DNA of 64,000 bases from Psychrobacillus sp032154225. GTDB taxonomy: Bacteria > Bacillota > Bacilli > Bacillales_A > Planococcaceae. Location: contig NZ_JALDYF010000012.1 of the NCBI RefSeq assembly GCF_032154225.1, positions 45,017 to 109,016 on the forward strand. Direction: 5' to 3'. The stretch's first letter is position 1. Each line of letters opens with the position of its first letter. Both the position numbers and the translations under genes were made by a program. Below, one piece after another: positions 34,394-43,156 of the stretch. Below the pieces are notes generated by a model that saw only the letters and a program-made list of their open reading frames with translations, was not told the DNA's origin and did no database searches.

Positions 34394-35683
34394 CTATATT
34401 TTCTTAATCGTGTCATCCAATAGTTTCGCAGATTCTGCTATTCGAACCGATGCATCTCCAATCGATTCTACTGCATCCGTTAATCCATTTATTTTCGTTC
34501 CTACTGCTTTTGATTCGCTTGAGACTTCTTGGATTGAAATTGAAATAGTTGAAAACGCTTGAGCTGTTTGTTCACTTTCCTCTAAACCTTTACCTGCTAA
34601 TCCTTGGACAAATTGAATTGCCTGCACGACATCTCTTTGAGCGTGATTGGATTCCCCTACAAGCGCGTCTATTTGTTCTACTGAGTTTTTTGTTTGCTCG
34701 GCAAGTTTTCGTACTTCATCCGCAACAACAGCAAAGCCTTTTCCATATTCGCCTGCTCTTGCAGCTTCAATAGCAGAATTCAACGCCAATAAATTCGTTT
34801 TCGTCGCTATATCCTTTACAATTTTCACAACATCTAAAATTTCATCCGAAGATTTATTAAGCTTATTAATCATTCCCGACATAGAAGACGTTTTTTGGAA
34901 AATAGATTGCGCATTTTCCGTTAATGTCTGTACAGCTTTCTTGCCTTCCTCTGCCGTTGAAATCGTTCGGAGCGAAGTATCAATCCCAATCGCTACTTCA
35001 TTTTTTACTAAACGAGTTGTTTTGATTAACTCCTCTACAGAAATGGTTGTTTCCGATGTTTGTTCTTCTAAAGTAGTTACAATATTGCCAAGTGTATTAA
35101 TAATTCCTTGCTTAATTTTTTCTTCTTTTTCTACTGCTTGTTCGAATGAAAACTGGTCATATTCTTCTACAACCAATTGTTGCTCAAAATTCATCATCAT
35201 CGTTAGTGCTTCAATAAAAACTATTTCTTGTGTTTTTGGCAGATTTTTCAGTAAAACTTGTTTAATAAGCGCCAACAGTAAATTATTGCATGCAGCTAAA
35301 TACCATTTTGTTTCTAATCCTATATGTACATGCATTCTTGCAACTACTTTTCTTTTCTCTAGGTATTCGTCATCCATTACTCCACTAAACCAACCGTTTA
35401 CGTGTTGGATTAGCTTTTCTTCCAAACGCGCTCTAGAACTATGTTTATTAATAATTTTTTCTAGCTCTGGCTGCCCCATAACGGAATCGTAAAAAGATCG
35501 AACCGCCATCGGCACATGCTCCACCATAGCTTGTTCCATTTGCTTCATCGCTTGTAAAGTTTCTTTTGTTAAGTGAATCAAATGCATTTGCTCTAAGACT
35601 TTTTTGTCTGTAATAGACAACCTCACATCGTAACGATTTTCTTTTTCGATTCCAATATTCGTCTGCTTTCTATTAAATAACAT
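34394..35683 (-). CDS. HemAT-type globin-coupled chemotaxis receptor
   Basis: The 429-residue soluble transducer has an N-terminal sensor globin (about residues 30-185) and a C-terminal MCP signalling domain with the hairpin tip EAARAGEYGKGFAVVADEVRK. The globin keeps the distal-side Tyr in SFYDSV and the proximal His in ARMHVHIGLETKWYL, matching the HemAT of Bacillus in spacing. Known HemAT proteins bind O2 through heme and signal to CheA for aerotaxis. No membrane segment is present. It is one of three MCP-domain genes in the window and is transcribed alone. Confidence 0.9.
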   Translation of the reverse strand: MLFNRKQTNIGIEKENRYDVRLSITDKKVLEQMHLIHLTKETLQAMKQMEQAMVEHVPMAVRSFYDSVMGQPELEKIINKHSSRARLEEKLIQHVNGWFSGVMDDEYLEKRKVVARMHVHIGLETKWYLAACNNLLLALIKQVLLKNLPKTQEIVFIEALTMMMNFEQQLVVEEYDQFSFEQAVEKEEKIKQGIINTLGNIVTTLEEQTSETTISVEELIKTTRLVKNEVAIGIDTSLRTISTAEEGKKAVQTLTENAQSIFQKTSSMSGMINKLNKSSDEILDVVKIVKDIATKTNLLALNSAIEAARAGEYGKGFAVVADEVRKLAEQTKNSVEQIDALVGESNHAQRDVVQAIQFVQGLAGKGLEESEQTAQAFSTISISIQEVSSESKAVGTKINGLTDAVESIGDASVRIAESAKLLDDTIKKI

Positions 35684-35778
35684 TTTTTCGCTCCTTTACG
35701 TCAAAATCACATTTTAATCAACTTTAACAAAGCAGTCCCCTTCACACAGTGACTTTTCTCACACACAAAACAAAAAAA

Positions 35779-35801
35779 CACGAAGGATTCACTCCTTCGT
35801 G
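35779..35801 (-). terminator. terminator after pbuX
   Basis: CACGAAGGA and TCCTTCGTG pair around a 5-nt loop, with an A run upstream on the plus strand (T tract on minus). Confidence 0.85.
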
Positions 35802-35814
35802 CGTTACATTCATA

Positions 35815-37092
35815 CTATACTTGTTTTTTTCTTGATGGAATCATATTAAAAATAATATTTAACACAATTGCTGTGACACTACCTGCTACAATTCCGTTGC
35901 TTGTTAAAATTTGAAAGCTTGATGGAAGAGCTACAAACAAATCAGGAACTACAGTAACACCCAGCCCCATCCCAATCGAACATGCAATAATCATTGAATT
36001 ATCCTGAGAATTAGAAACTGTTGTACTAAGCATTTTAATACCTTGTGCAACAACCATTCCGAACATCGCTATCATTGCTCCGCCTAAAACAGACTCAGGA
36101 ATAATCGTCGTGATTGCAGCAATTTTAGGGATAAAACCTAGTGTTATTAACATAGCACCTGTAATATAAATAATATTTTTCGTCTTCACACCAGACATTT
36201 GCATTAATCCTACGTTTTGAGAGAATGTTGTGTATGGGAATGCGTTGAAAATACCACCTAGTAAAACTGCGATACCTTCTGCACGATACCCTTTAGACAA
36301 ATCTTCCTTCTCTATTTTCTTCCCTACAATATCTCCAAGTGCAAAGTACACACCAGTTGATTCAACTAATGAAACCATTGCTACTAAAATCATCGTAAAA
36401 ATAGGTGCCCATTCAAACGTTGGTGTTCCAAAATAAAATGGCTGGACCATATGAAAGAAATCCGCCTTTATTACAGGTGTAAAATCTACCTTCCCCATAA
36501 AAACCGCAGCAACCGTACCTGCAATAATCCCTAGTAAAATAGAAATAGCTTTTAAAAAACCAGTTGAAAAACGGTAAAGTAACACGATAAACAGTAAAGT
36601 ACCAAATGCTAATGAAATATTCGAAACTGAACCAAAATCACTTGCACCTTGTCCGCCACCCATGTTATTAATTGCTACAGGAATTAGCGTGATACCAATG
36701 ATCGTTACAACTGATCCAGTAACGACTGGAGGGAAAAACATCACAAGCCTTCCAAAAATACCGCTAATTAATACGATAAAAATACCCGAAACAATAATTG
36801 CCCCGTAAATCGCCGAAACTCCGTACTCGCCGCCAATCGCAATCATTGGTCCAACCGCTGTAAAGGTACATCCTAAAACTACCGGAAGCCCAATTCCAAA
36901 AAATCGGTTGCTCATAACTTGTAAAATAGTCGCAACTCCGCACATTAAAATATCAATCGCAACTAAGTAAGTTAATTCCTCCGGATTAAGACCGATTGCT
37001 CCACCAACAATAAGCGGTACGATAACTGCCCCAGCATACATCGCAAGAACATGCTGAATACCTAAAGCTGTATTCTTTAAAATCCCATTCAT
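35815..37092 (-). CDS. pbuX: xanthine permease (NCS2 family)
   Basis: The 425-residue protein has about 14 membrane segments and the NCS2 signature region VESTGVYFALGDIVGKK near 240, with QNVGLMQMSGVKTK near 290. PbuX imports xanthine by proton symport. The start overlaps the xpt stop by 4 bp, the same order as in Bacillus subtilis. Both genes sit under a guanine riboswitch, so uptake and salvage are repressed together when guanine is high. Confidence 0.93.
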   Translation of the reverse strand: MNGILKNTALGIQHVLAMYAGAVIVPLIVGGAIGLNPEELTYLVAIDILMCGVATILQVMSNRFFGIGLPVVLGCTFTAVGPMIAIGGEYGVSAIYGAIIVSGIFIVLISGIFGRLVMFFPPVVTGSVVTIIGITLIPVAINNMGGGQGASDFGSVSNISLAFGTLLFIVLLYRFSTGFLKAISILLGIIAGTVAAVFMGKVDFTPVIKADFFHMVQPFYFGTPTFEWAPIFTMILVAMVSLVESTGVYFALGDIVGKKIEKEDLSKGYRAEGIAVLLGGIFNAFPYTTFSQNVGLMQMSGVKTKNIIYITGAMLITLGFIPKIAAITTIIPESVLGGAMIAMFGMVVAQGIKMLSTTVSNSQDNSMIIACSIGMGLGVTVVPDLFVALPSSFQILTSNGIVAGSVTAIVLNIIFNMIPSRKKQV

Positions 37093-37676
37093 GCAGTTGG
37101 GTCCTCTTCAAAAAACTCTACTTTTCCATTTGCTAATGATTTAATATTAGCTAATGAATCTACACGAATGCCGCGCTCACGGATAATGCTTCCACCAGTT
37201 TGGAATCCTTTTTCAATAACAATTCCTACTCCAGAAGTTATTGCATTTGCTTGTTCTACAATATCAAGTAACCCCAGAACCGCTTGTCCATTCGCAAGGA
37301 AGTCGTCAATGATTAACACAGTATCTCCATCTACTAAGAAATCCTTCGAAACAGAAATATCATTTGTTTCATTTTTAGTAAATGAATGAACTTTTGAAGT
37401 GAATAGATTATCTGATAACGTTAATGATTTGCGCTTTCTAGCAAAAACAATTGGTACACCTAGTATTATTCCAGCAAACATAGAAGGTGCAATACCTGAA
37501 GACTCGATCGTTAAAATCTTCGTAATACCTGCATCTTTATAACGAGCAGCAAACTCGTTTCCAATTGCTTGCATTAAAACAGGATCAATTTGGTGATTCA
37601 AAAATGAATCTACTTTTAAAACATTTTCTGATAACACTTTACCCTCTTGTACGATCTTCTCTTGCAATAATTTCAT
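37089..37676 (-). CDS. xpt: xanthine phosphoribosyltransferase
   Basis: The protein has about 195 residues, starting MKLLQEKIVQEG after GGGAG; the ATG eight codons upstream lacks a site and lies against the terminator. Type I PRTase features are the PRPP motif VLIIDDFLANGQAVLG near residue 125, and the N-terminal VDSFLNHQIDPVLM typical of Xpt. It converts xanthine and PRPP to XMP. First gene of xpt-pbuX. Confidence 0.95.
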   Translation of the reverse strand: MKLLQEKIVQEGKVLSENVLKVDSFLNHQIDPVLMQAIGNEFAARYKDAGITKILTIESSGIAPSMFAGIILGVPIVFARKRKSLTLSDNLFTSKVHSFTKNETNDISVSKDFLVDGDTVLIIDDFLANGQAVLGLLDIVEQANAITSGVGIVIEKGFQTGGSIIRERGIRVDSLANIKSLANGKVEFFEEDPTA

Positions 37677-37721
37677 GTTATTAATCTCCCTTGTCTTCAT
37701 TTTTTAAAACAAAAAAAGCCC

Positions 37722-37775
37722 GATAACTTTATTCCCTCATACGTTGAGTGGAACAATGTTATTCGAACTTGTAAT
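37722..37775 (-). terminator. expression-platform terminator of the xpt riboswitch
   Basis: On the minus strand ATAACATTGTTCCACTC pairs with GAGGGAATAAAGTTAT, followed by a T run. CATTGTTCCACTC can instead pair with the 3' side of aptamer stem P1 (GAGTGGCAATG), giving the antiterminator. Confidence 0.75.
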
Positions 37776-37833
37776 TTCGAATAGAAATAAAAGAAATCGT
37801 GACCAAAAATGTCACAATTCTATTATTTCATTG

Positions 37834-37905
37834 CCACTCATAGTCAACTTTTTTACGGTAAGTTGGTAGAAACTCGCAGGCCATATCCCTGCTTTTATAT
37901 GAGCA
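37834..37905 (-). promoter_or_regulatory. guanine riboswitch of xpt-pbuX
   Basis: The minus strand reads CTCATATAA, GATATGGCCTGCGAGTTTCT, ACCGTAA and GACTATGAG, the purine aptamer consensus. The residue that contacts the ligand is C (GACTATG), which specifies guanine rather than adenine. Confidence 0.95.
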
Positions 37906-37926
37906 AATGCTATTAGAATATTCATC

Positions 37927-37954
37927 ATTATAGCACTATATATGTCAAATTCAA
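37927..37954 (-). promoter_or_regulatory. promoter of xpt-pbuX
   Basis: The minus strand has TTGAAT (37949-37954), 16 bp, TATAAT (37927-37932), about 20 bp upstream of the aptamer. Confidence 0.65.
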
Positions 37955-37992
37955 CGATTTAAAATTAGTCTAAGGATTCGTAAAATTCTGTT

Positions 37993-38283
37993 TCACAGTT
38001 TTGTTTTGAATGAATTGTAAGTGTGGATAAAATAGGAAGGATCTTCTTCGATTTTATAAGTAAATACGCCTTGATTGGTGTGTAAATATAACATCCCCCC
38101 ACCAAATGAAAAAGGTTTGTGGGATACATCTAGCACATGATGAAGTTTAAATTGATGGTTTGCTGTTGCTATGCCATCCAATGTCAAATGAAGCTGCTGC
38201 TCCACTCGAATTTGCTGCATTTGATAATAAAAGTCAATTTCACGCTCGACTTCTATATATATAATCGTTACTCGCTCGCTCAA
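37993..38283 (-). CDS. hypothetical protein, 96 aa
   Basis: The frame encodes 96 residues, mostly beta-strand in character (VTIIYIEVEREIDFYYQM; SFGGGMLYLHTNQGVFTYKI). It has no signal peptide or membrane segment. The pattern is a little like a small pleckstrin-homology or RNA-bind-like barrel, but I recognise no family. It lies between the xpt promoter and repeat copy A and is transcribed alone. Base composition is like its neighbours. Confidence 0.55.
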   Translation of the reverse strand: MSERVTIIYIEVEREIDFYYQMQQIRVEQQLHLTLDGIATANHQFKLHHVLDVSHKPFSFGGGMLYLHTNQGVFTYKIEEDPSYFIHTYNSFKTKL

Positions 38284-38382
38284 TTTCTAAACCTCCAATA
38301 TATTTTTCTATTGTAACATGCACGCGTGTCTGGCACCAAAACAAACACCTAGTAAAAGACGCTCATTCCTTTACTTAGTGAT

Positions 38383-39090
38383 GCAGTTTTTGGTTCGCTA
38401 GGCTATACGATGAACGGGGAAATTTTTAAATCTTATAAAGTGGCTACTCCACTTTCAACAAGACTTTTCTTCGGTCATCGTATGGCAAATATTTGCCTTC
38501 CGCTCGCCAGAAACTTCTATGCCAAGTGGTTAAATACTTTTGGCAATAGGAGAAGCAAGTCGGTTCTATATACTCTGTAGGTCGCCAAAGATACAATTTT
38601 GGCGACTCTTTGTAGATTTTTAGAAAGAGACACTTCTACATTTCGACAGAAAGTGGAGAAGTAGATGACAAATTAACTTCGTACGAAACTTGTCGGTCTT
38701 TTTTAACTAGAAGTGTTGATGAATTTTTTCTCTTCTTACATGGAAAAACTCTAGTAGAAAGAACATGAATACACTCCCATAAGCAGGATGGATGTAGTGA
38801 AAAACGACTACTTTGGCAGGAACAGCGGATGTTTTTTGCACCGAAAACGAAGTGTCAGGTGCACCGAGCTGAAAGCCCCGCAGGAAAGACACTGACCGAA
38901 CTCTACTTGGTAAGTGTCTTTGCGACGAGTAACCGCAGGAGCATATTTTTGCAACGACGAGGAGATTGAAGCCGTGCCCGCCGAAAGCGTCCGTTTGTAA
39001 CGAAATCCACTTTATTCATTCTTATAATCTCTTCCTCTTTGTATGTACCGTAAACCCTCTGTCCATGGAACATTTTTATATATTTTCTTA
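38383..39090 (+). repeat. dispersed structured repeat, copy A
   Basis: This ~700-bp noncoding unit is also found at 50697-51290 and, inverted, at 57500-58080. Shared blocks include CTATACGATGAACGGGGAAA, a hairpin GTCGCCAAA/TTTGGCGAC (38581-38606), AGACACTTCTA, and the GC-rich end GACGAGTAACCGCAGGAGC...GCCGTGCCCGC. This copy alone has an ~85-bp insertion (about 38840-38922) inside the GC-rich part. Its first hairpin (38428-38468) differs in sequence from copy C but keeps pairing. Confidence 0.85.
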
Positions 39091-39096
39091 AAATTA

Positions 39097-39132
39097 AAAC
39101 ATTCACGTTTGTTCGAACAAACGTGAATGTTT
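39097..39132 (-). terminator. 36-bp perfect palindrome, probable terminator
   Basis: AAACATTCACGTTTGTTC is followed directly by its exact complement with no loop. A-rich sequence on the left gives a T tract for minus-strand transcripts. It lies 14 bp after the PAS-MCP stop. Confidence 0.8.
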
Positions 39133-39145
39133 CATAAATAATAAT

Positions 39146-40054
39146 CTATATAAGCTTAACGAACTCTCTGGTTTGTGTATCTAACTTTTCCGAAACAGTC
39201 GCAAGCTCTTTAAATTCTTCTAATGCTATACGAATTTCATCTTGGCTATTCTCAATACTTTGTTGAGACTTATCATTACTTTTCGTTACAGAGTCTACTT
39301 GTTTTGTAATTCCTTCGATATTTTCTCTCACTTCGACAATAGATGCTTCTACTCTCCCCGCAAGCTTACGCACTTCTTGCGCTACTACGTTAAAGCCTCT
39401 CCCATGTTCACCTGCACGCGCTGCTTCTATTGCAGCATTCAATGCCAATAAGTTTGTTTGAGCTGCTATTTCTCTAATCGTTTGCACAATACCACGAATC
39501 GAATCAGCTTGCACTTGCAAATTCGCTAATGTCGCCGAATTTTCCTTTGATCCATTAGCAATTTCATCAATACTCGCTAATAAACCTTCATTTCGTTTAA
39601 TCCCCATATCTGCACGGTCACTTAAATCTTTAGACATACCATTCAACCCGTCTGTTACTTCTATAATCGTGTTATGACGGCCTGTCACATTCGTTGCAAT
39701 CTTTGTAACACCAAGCACCTTACCATTCCCACCAAATATCGGCATATAAGTTGCTTCAAACATCACACTATTTCCTTGCTTATTTTTGCGCTCCACTTTA
39801 TTTTGAAAAGTTTTCCCTGCAAGTAGATCTTTCCAAAAAGTTTCATACTCTGCACTTTTCATAAACTTCGGAAAACAAAAGTCTCTGTGATACATTCCCA
39901 TTGCTTCATTTACTGTATATCCTAGCTCTTTAGCGAAATTTTCATTCACATAAGCAACTCGACGATCTAGATCAAATCGAATAAATGCCAAATTCTTCTC
40001 TAAAGCAGTAACTACCGTCATATCATCTACTTTTTCAACTTGTGTATAATTCAT
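39146..40054 (-). CDS. PAS domain-MCP signalling domain protein
   Basis: The protein has about 302 residues. An N-terminal PAS domain (residues 12-125; VNENFAKELGYTVNEAMG, then the CFPKFM and YMPIFGGNGKVLGVTKIA strands) is followed by a short MCP signalling domain with tip EAARAGEHGRGFNVVAQEVRK. No membrane segment is present, so it is a soluble energy, redox or ligand sensor that couples to CheW/CheA. It follows the FAD oxidase gene by 20 bp with AGGGGG as ribosome binding site, and is the third gene of a likely operon with an S66 peptidase. Confidence 0.87.
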   Translation of the reverse strand: MNYTQVEKVDDMTVVTALEKNLAFIRFDLDRRVAYVNENFAKELGYTVNEAMGMYHRDFCFPKFMKSAEYETFWKDLLAGKTFQNKVERKNKQGNSVMFEATYMPIFGGNGKVLGVTKIATNVTGRHNTIIEVTDGLNGMSKDLSDRADMGIKRNEGLLASIDEIANGSKENSATLANLQVQADSIRGIVQTIREIAAQTNLLALNAAIEAARAGEHGRGFNVVAQEVRKLAGRVEASIVEVRENIEGITKQVDSVTKSNDKSQQSIENSQDEIRIALEEFKELATVSEKLDTQTREFVKLI

Positions 40055-40074
40055 TTCATTACCCCCTGTAATTA

Positions 40075-41163
40075 TCAACTAGGTGCATATCTGGACAACT
40101 CAAGCACTGTATCCTGCTGTAAAACAAGCTTCGCAAGCTCTGCTCCAACAAACGGACCAGCAGTTAAGCCAGACGCACCTAAGCCATTTGCAAAATACAT
40201 ATGTTCAAACCCTGGAACTTTTCCAATGACAGGTAAAAATTCTGGTGTGTATGGTCTAAATCCAACTCGCACTTCTTCAATGAACGCATTTTCCAATGTT
40301 TTTGCTACACTTATTGCATTCGACAACAATTCCTTTTTTCCTTCTTCTGTAACAGCTATATCAAATCCAGTATGTTCTTCATATGTAGACCCTGCAACTA
40401 CTTTCCCATCTTCAAATGTTAATAAATATTGATTCGTTGGAGGCAATACTACCGGCCAATTACCAGTTGCTTTATTGTCAATTCGAAAATGCATGATTTG
40501 CGCTTTTTGGAAACTAACCTTCATATCTACACCAACACTCAAAGGTAATTCATTGCCCCATGCACCAGCTGTTAAAATGATGCCATCTGCTTCTAATAGC
40601 TTTCCGTTTAATAAAACACCTTCACGCGAAAGCTCCGCATCCCCGTGGAAAATTTCTGCACCATGCTGTTTCGCTCCTCGAAGAAGTGCATCCCGCATCA
40701 TTCGGCCATCTACTCTTGCTGCACCTTCCACATACAGCGAATAAAAATTTTCCGAAATTAGTGGAAAAAGTTCCTTTGTTTCTTTTGGAGAAAGTATTTT
40801 CAAATCGCCAATTTCAGGTGCATCTTCTCTTTTCTCTAACGCACGCTTAAGCATTGCTTGTAACTTTTTTTCATCATTTTGTAAGCTAATCGCCCCAACT
40901 TGTTTATAGCCAGTCGACATCTCACCCAGTTCTTCTAATTCCGCAACAAGCTGTTTATAATACTTCGCACCATTTCTTACAAGCTCATACCACTTTTTAT
41001 TTCTTCTTTGAGAAATCCATGGGCATATAATGCCAGCTGCTGCATCTGAAGCTTGGCCGAGGTCTTTTCGATCAATTAGTGTTACGTTCACTTTATTTTT
41101 AGCGAGATGGTAAGCAGTGGAAGCACCTAAAATTCCACCACCAACAACGATATAGGAAGCCAT
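40075..41163 (-). CDS. FAD-dependent amino acid oxidase/dehydrogenase (DadA/YurR-like)
   Basis: The 362-residue protein has an N-terminal FAD Rossmann motif VVGGGILGASTAYHL and the DAO-family blocks AAAGIICPW, IILTAGAWGNELP near 195, and a C-terminal YFANGLGASGLTAGP. It should oxidise an amine such as a D-amino acid or glycine; the substrate is not certain. The gene lies 3 bp after an S66 LD-carboxypeptidase gene. If that enzyme releases D-Ala from cell wall peptides, this oxidase could consume it (inference). Confidence 0.85.
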   Translation of the reverse strand: MASYIVVGGGILGASTAYHLAKNKVNVTLIDRKDLGQASDAAAGIICPWISQRRNKKWYELVRNGAKYYKQLVAELEELGEMSTGYKQVGAISLQNDEKKLQAMLKRALEKREDAPEIGDLKILSPKETKELFPLISENFYSLYVEGAARVDGRMMRDALLRGAKQHGAEIFHGDAELSREGVLLNGKLLEADGIILTAGAWGNELPLSVGVDMKVSFQKAQIMHFRIDNKATGNWPVVLPPTNQYLLTFEDGKVVAGSTYEEHTGFDIAVTEEGKKELLSNAISVAKTLENAFIEEVRVGFRPYTPEFLPVIGKVPGFEHMYFANGLGASGLTAGPFVGAELAKLVLQQDTVLELSRYAPS

Positions 41164-41166
41164 CTA

Positions 41167-42198
41167 TTATTTCACTCCACTTTCTAAAATAGAAAACGTG
41201 ACATTTTCACAATTTATTTCAGCCTTCGTTCCATACGGTAATACGAATTTTGGCTCTGTATGACCAAAGTTCAAATTATACAAAATAGGTAACTCCGTCA
41301 GGTTCAACTCTTTCATAATTTTCACGATAGACTCTTTATATTCTTCATAATATTTCTCTTTTTGAGGTTTTCCGAAAACAATGCCTTTTGCTTTTTGTAA
41401 AATTCCTTGTGAACCGTAATTTCGTAACCAATATTCGATTAGACCCGGTTCAGGCATATCTTCAGATGTTTCGAAAAATAAAATACTATCGTCCCAATAA
41501 GATTGGTCCGGCCATAGCGATGTTCCTTTTGCAAATTCTAATACTTCTATACACCCTCCGATTAATCTACCTTGTACAACACCATTTCCTTGCAGTAGTT
41601 CATATCCATTATTCGGATTCATGTTTCTTTGTCTATTTTTATTTTCAATAATCCATTCCACACGTTCACTCGTCCACTCTGTAGCAGGCTTCACCTCTCC
41701 TATTTCATCAATTGCAAAAAGAGCTTTTTTAAGTGCTTCTATTGTATACGCATGCATCTCTACGTTTTCAGCGAAGTCGACAAGAAGAGAAGGACCATAA
41801 AAAGACGTAATTCCGGCTTTATGGCAAAATAAATGCGTGATAGTTGAATCTGAATAGCCGATAAATACTTTTGGATTACGACGTATTACGTCAAAATCGA
41901 TATATGGTAAAAGACGAATGCTCTCGCTTCCTCCAATATTTGAAATAATACCTTTAATCGAAGGGTCTTTGAATGCATCCATTAAATCTTCCGCACGAGC
42001 TTTTGGATTGTCATATATGAAATCAGACCCTTTTAAACTATTCGGCATTGCAATAACATCTAAATGAAAAACAGTCCTAAGTCTTTCTACCCCTTGTTCA
42101 TAACGCCATTTTAATTCGGGGTCACCAGCTCCACCCCAAGACAAACTAATCGTCGCTACTTTATCTCCAGCTTTTAGCATTTTAGGTTTTATTAACAT
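41167..42198 (-). CDS. S66 family LD-carboxypeptidase (LdcA/MccF-like)
   Basis: The 343-residue protein has the S66 catalytic triad regions: Ser in FIGYSDSTITH near residue 115, Glu in ILFFETSEDMPEPG near 245, and His in LNFGHTEPKFVLP near 315. The longer insert near residues 170-200 and the C-terminal layout are MccF-like. Members either cut the L-Lys-D-Ala bond of murein tetrapeptides or inactivate microcin C-type peptidyl nucleotides. It is first in the operon with the FAD oxidase and PAS-MCP. A second S66 gene lies at 53447-54373. Confidence 0.88.
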   Translation of the reverse strand: MLIKPKMLKAGDKVATISLSWGGAGDPELKWRYEQGVERLRTVFHLDVIAMPNSLKGSDFIYDNPKARAEDLMDAFKDPSIKGIISNIGGSESIRLLPYIDFDVIRRNPKVFIGYSDSTITHLFCHKAGITSFYGPSLLVDFAENVEMHAYTIEALKKALFAIDEIGEVKPATEWTSERVEWIIENKNRQRNMNPNNGYELLQGNGVVQGRLIGGCIEVLEFAKGTSLWPDQSYWDDSILFFETSEDMPEPGLIEYWLRNYGSQGILQKAKGIVFGKPQKEKYYEEYKESIVKIMKELNLTELPILYNLNFGHTEPKFVLPYGTKAEINCENVTFSILESGVK

Positions 42199-42475
42199 TG
42201 CATTGTCCCCCTTTTGATTTAAAATAATTTAATAAATCTAATTATAATCTATAACGAATACAAGTAGGTCTAATAAATTATTAATTAGGTATAAAGACTT
42301 CCCCAAAAATTTTGACCGAATTTTAATGATATTTCTTTAAATGAAAAAAAGTTTGCTAATGACTAGACCATTCGCAAAAATTAAGTCTTTTTTCATATAC
42401 TTTTGAGTTTCACCATATACTTTACTAGTCTTTTGTAATATTTTTTTAAGTTTTGTAACGATTTTGGTAAGCCTT

Positions 42476-42500
42476 TGTAATATTCCTGTAATATTATACT
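42476..42500 (+). promoter_or_regulatory. WalR box and promoter before the LysM-3D gene
   Basis: TGTAAT-ATTCC-TGTAAT (42476-42492) is an exact match to the WalR (YycF) consensus of two TGTWA-type hexamers 5 bp apart. A -10-like TATACT follows at 42495-42500. A further TGTAATATT lies at 42434. WalR controls wall hydrolases such as yocH in Bacillus. The rest of 42199-42475 is AT-rich without other features. Confidence 0.75.
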
Positions 42501-42540
42501 GTTAATATGTGATTAGACTAAATAGCAAGGAGTAGAGTAT

Positions 42541-43101
42541 TTGAGAAGATTTCTTGGAACACTCATAATCGTAATTGCATTATTGGTTAGCGGAGCAAAC
42601 TCAAGCTTAGCCGCGTCTTCCACGTACACTGTACAAAAAGGGGACACGCTGTATAAAATCGCAAAATCTCAAAATGTATCTATTTCCAACTTAAAATCTT
42701 GGAATAACTTAAAATCAGATGCGATTAACGTCAATCAAAAACTAGTCACTACGAAAGATGGAAAAGCAGCGAAAACTAAAACCCCATCCCGTTCTGACTC
42801 TGATAATGTTGTAGACGAGTTTTACGTTACAGCAAGTGCATTTACTGCTAACTGTAATGGTTGCTCTGGTATTACAAGCACAGGCATTAACTTAAAAAGT
42901 GATCCGGATGTAAAAGTAATTGCGGTTGATCCATCGGTTATTAAACTTGGAACAAAAGTTCATGTTGAAGGTTATGGATACGCAATTGCAGGCGATACTG
43001 GTGGATCTATCAAAGGAAATAAAATTGATGTTTTCTTCTCTTCTAAGAGCGATGCTTATAAATGGGGACGTAAAAAAGTTAAGATTAAAATATTAAACTA
43101 A
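42541..43101 (+). CDS. LysM-3D domain cell wall protein (YocH-like)
   Basis: The 186-residue exported protein has a signal peptide (cleavage near residue 25), one LysM repeat (STYTVQKGDTLYKIAKSQ, residues 27-70), a short linker, and a C-terminal 3D domain with the three Asp of VIAVDPSVI, IAGDTGG and KIDVFF. 3D domains occur in lytic transglycosylases and in YocH, a muralytic enzyme. The start is a TTG after AAGGAGTAGAG. A WalR box upstream ties it to wall metabolism control. Confidence 0.88.
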   Translation: MRRFLGTLIIVIALLVSGANSSLAASSTYTVQKGDTLYKIAKSQNVSISNLKSWNNLKSDAINVNQKLVTTKDGKAAKTKTPSRSDSDNVVDEFYVTASAFTANCNGCSGITSTGINLKSDPDVKVIAVDPSVIKLGTKVHVEGYGYAIAGDTGGSIKGNKIDVFFSSKSDAYKWGRKKVKIKILN

Positions 43102-43103
43102 GT

Positions 43104-43148
43104 AAAAAAAACTGATCCTAAGGAACTAAACCTTGGGTCAGTTTTTTT
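43104..43148 (+). terminator. bidirectional terminator
   Basis: AAAAACTGATCCTAAGG pairs with CCTTGGGTCAGTTTTT. It lies between converging genes. Confidence 0.85.
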
Positions 43149-43156
43149 GTTACTAC

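Noticed and set aside
34647..35492. 281-aa plus-strand frame antisense to hemAT
   Set aside because: A Ser-rich shadow of the helical MCP coding sequence, without family signature or start signal.
38383..39090. Insertion sequence or transposon copy
   Set aside because: No transposase frame, terminal inverted repeats or target duplication is evident in any of the three copies.
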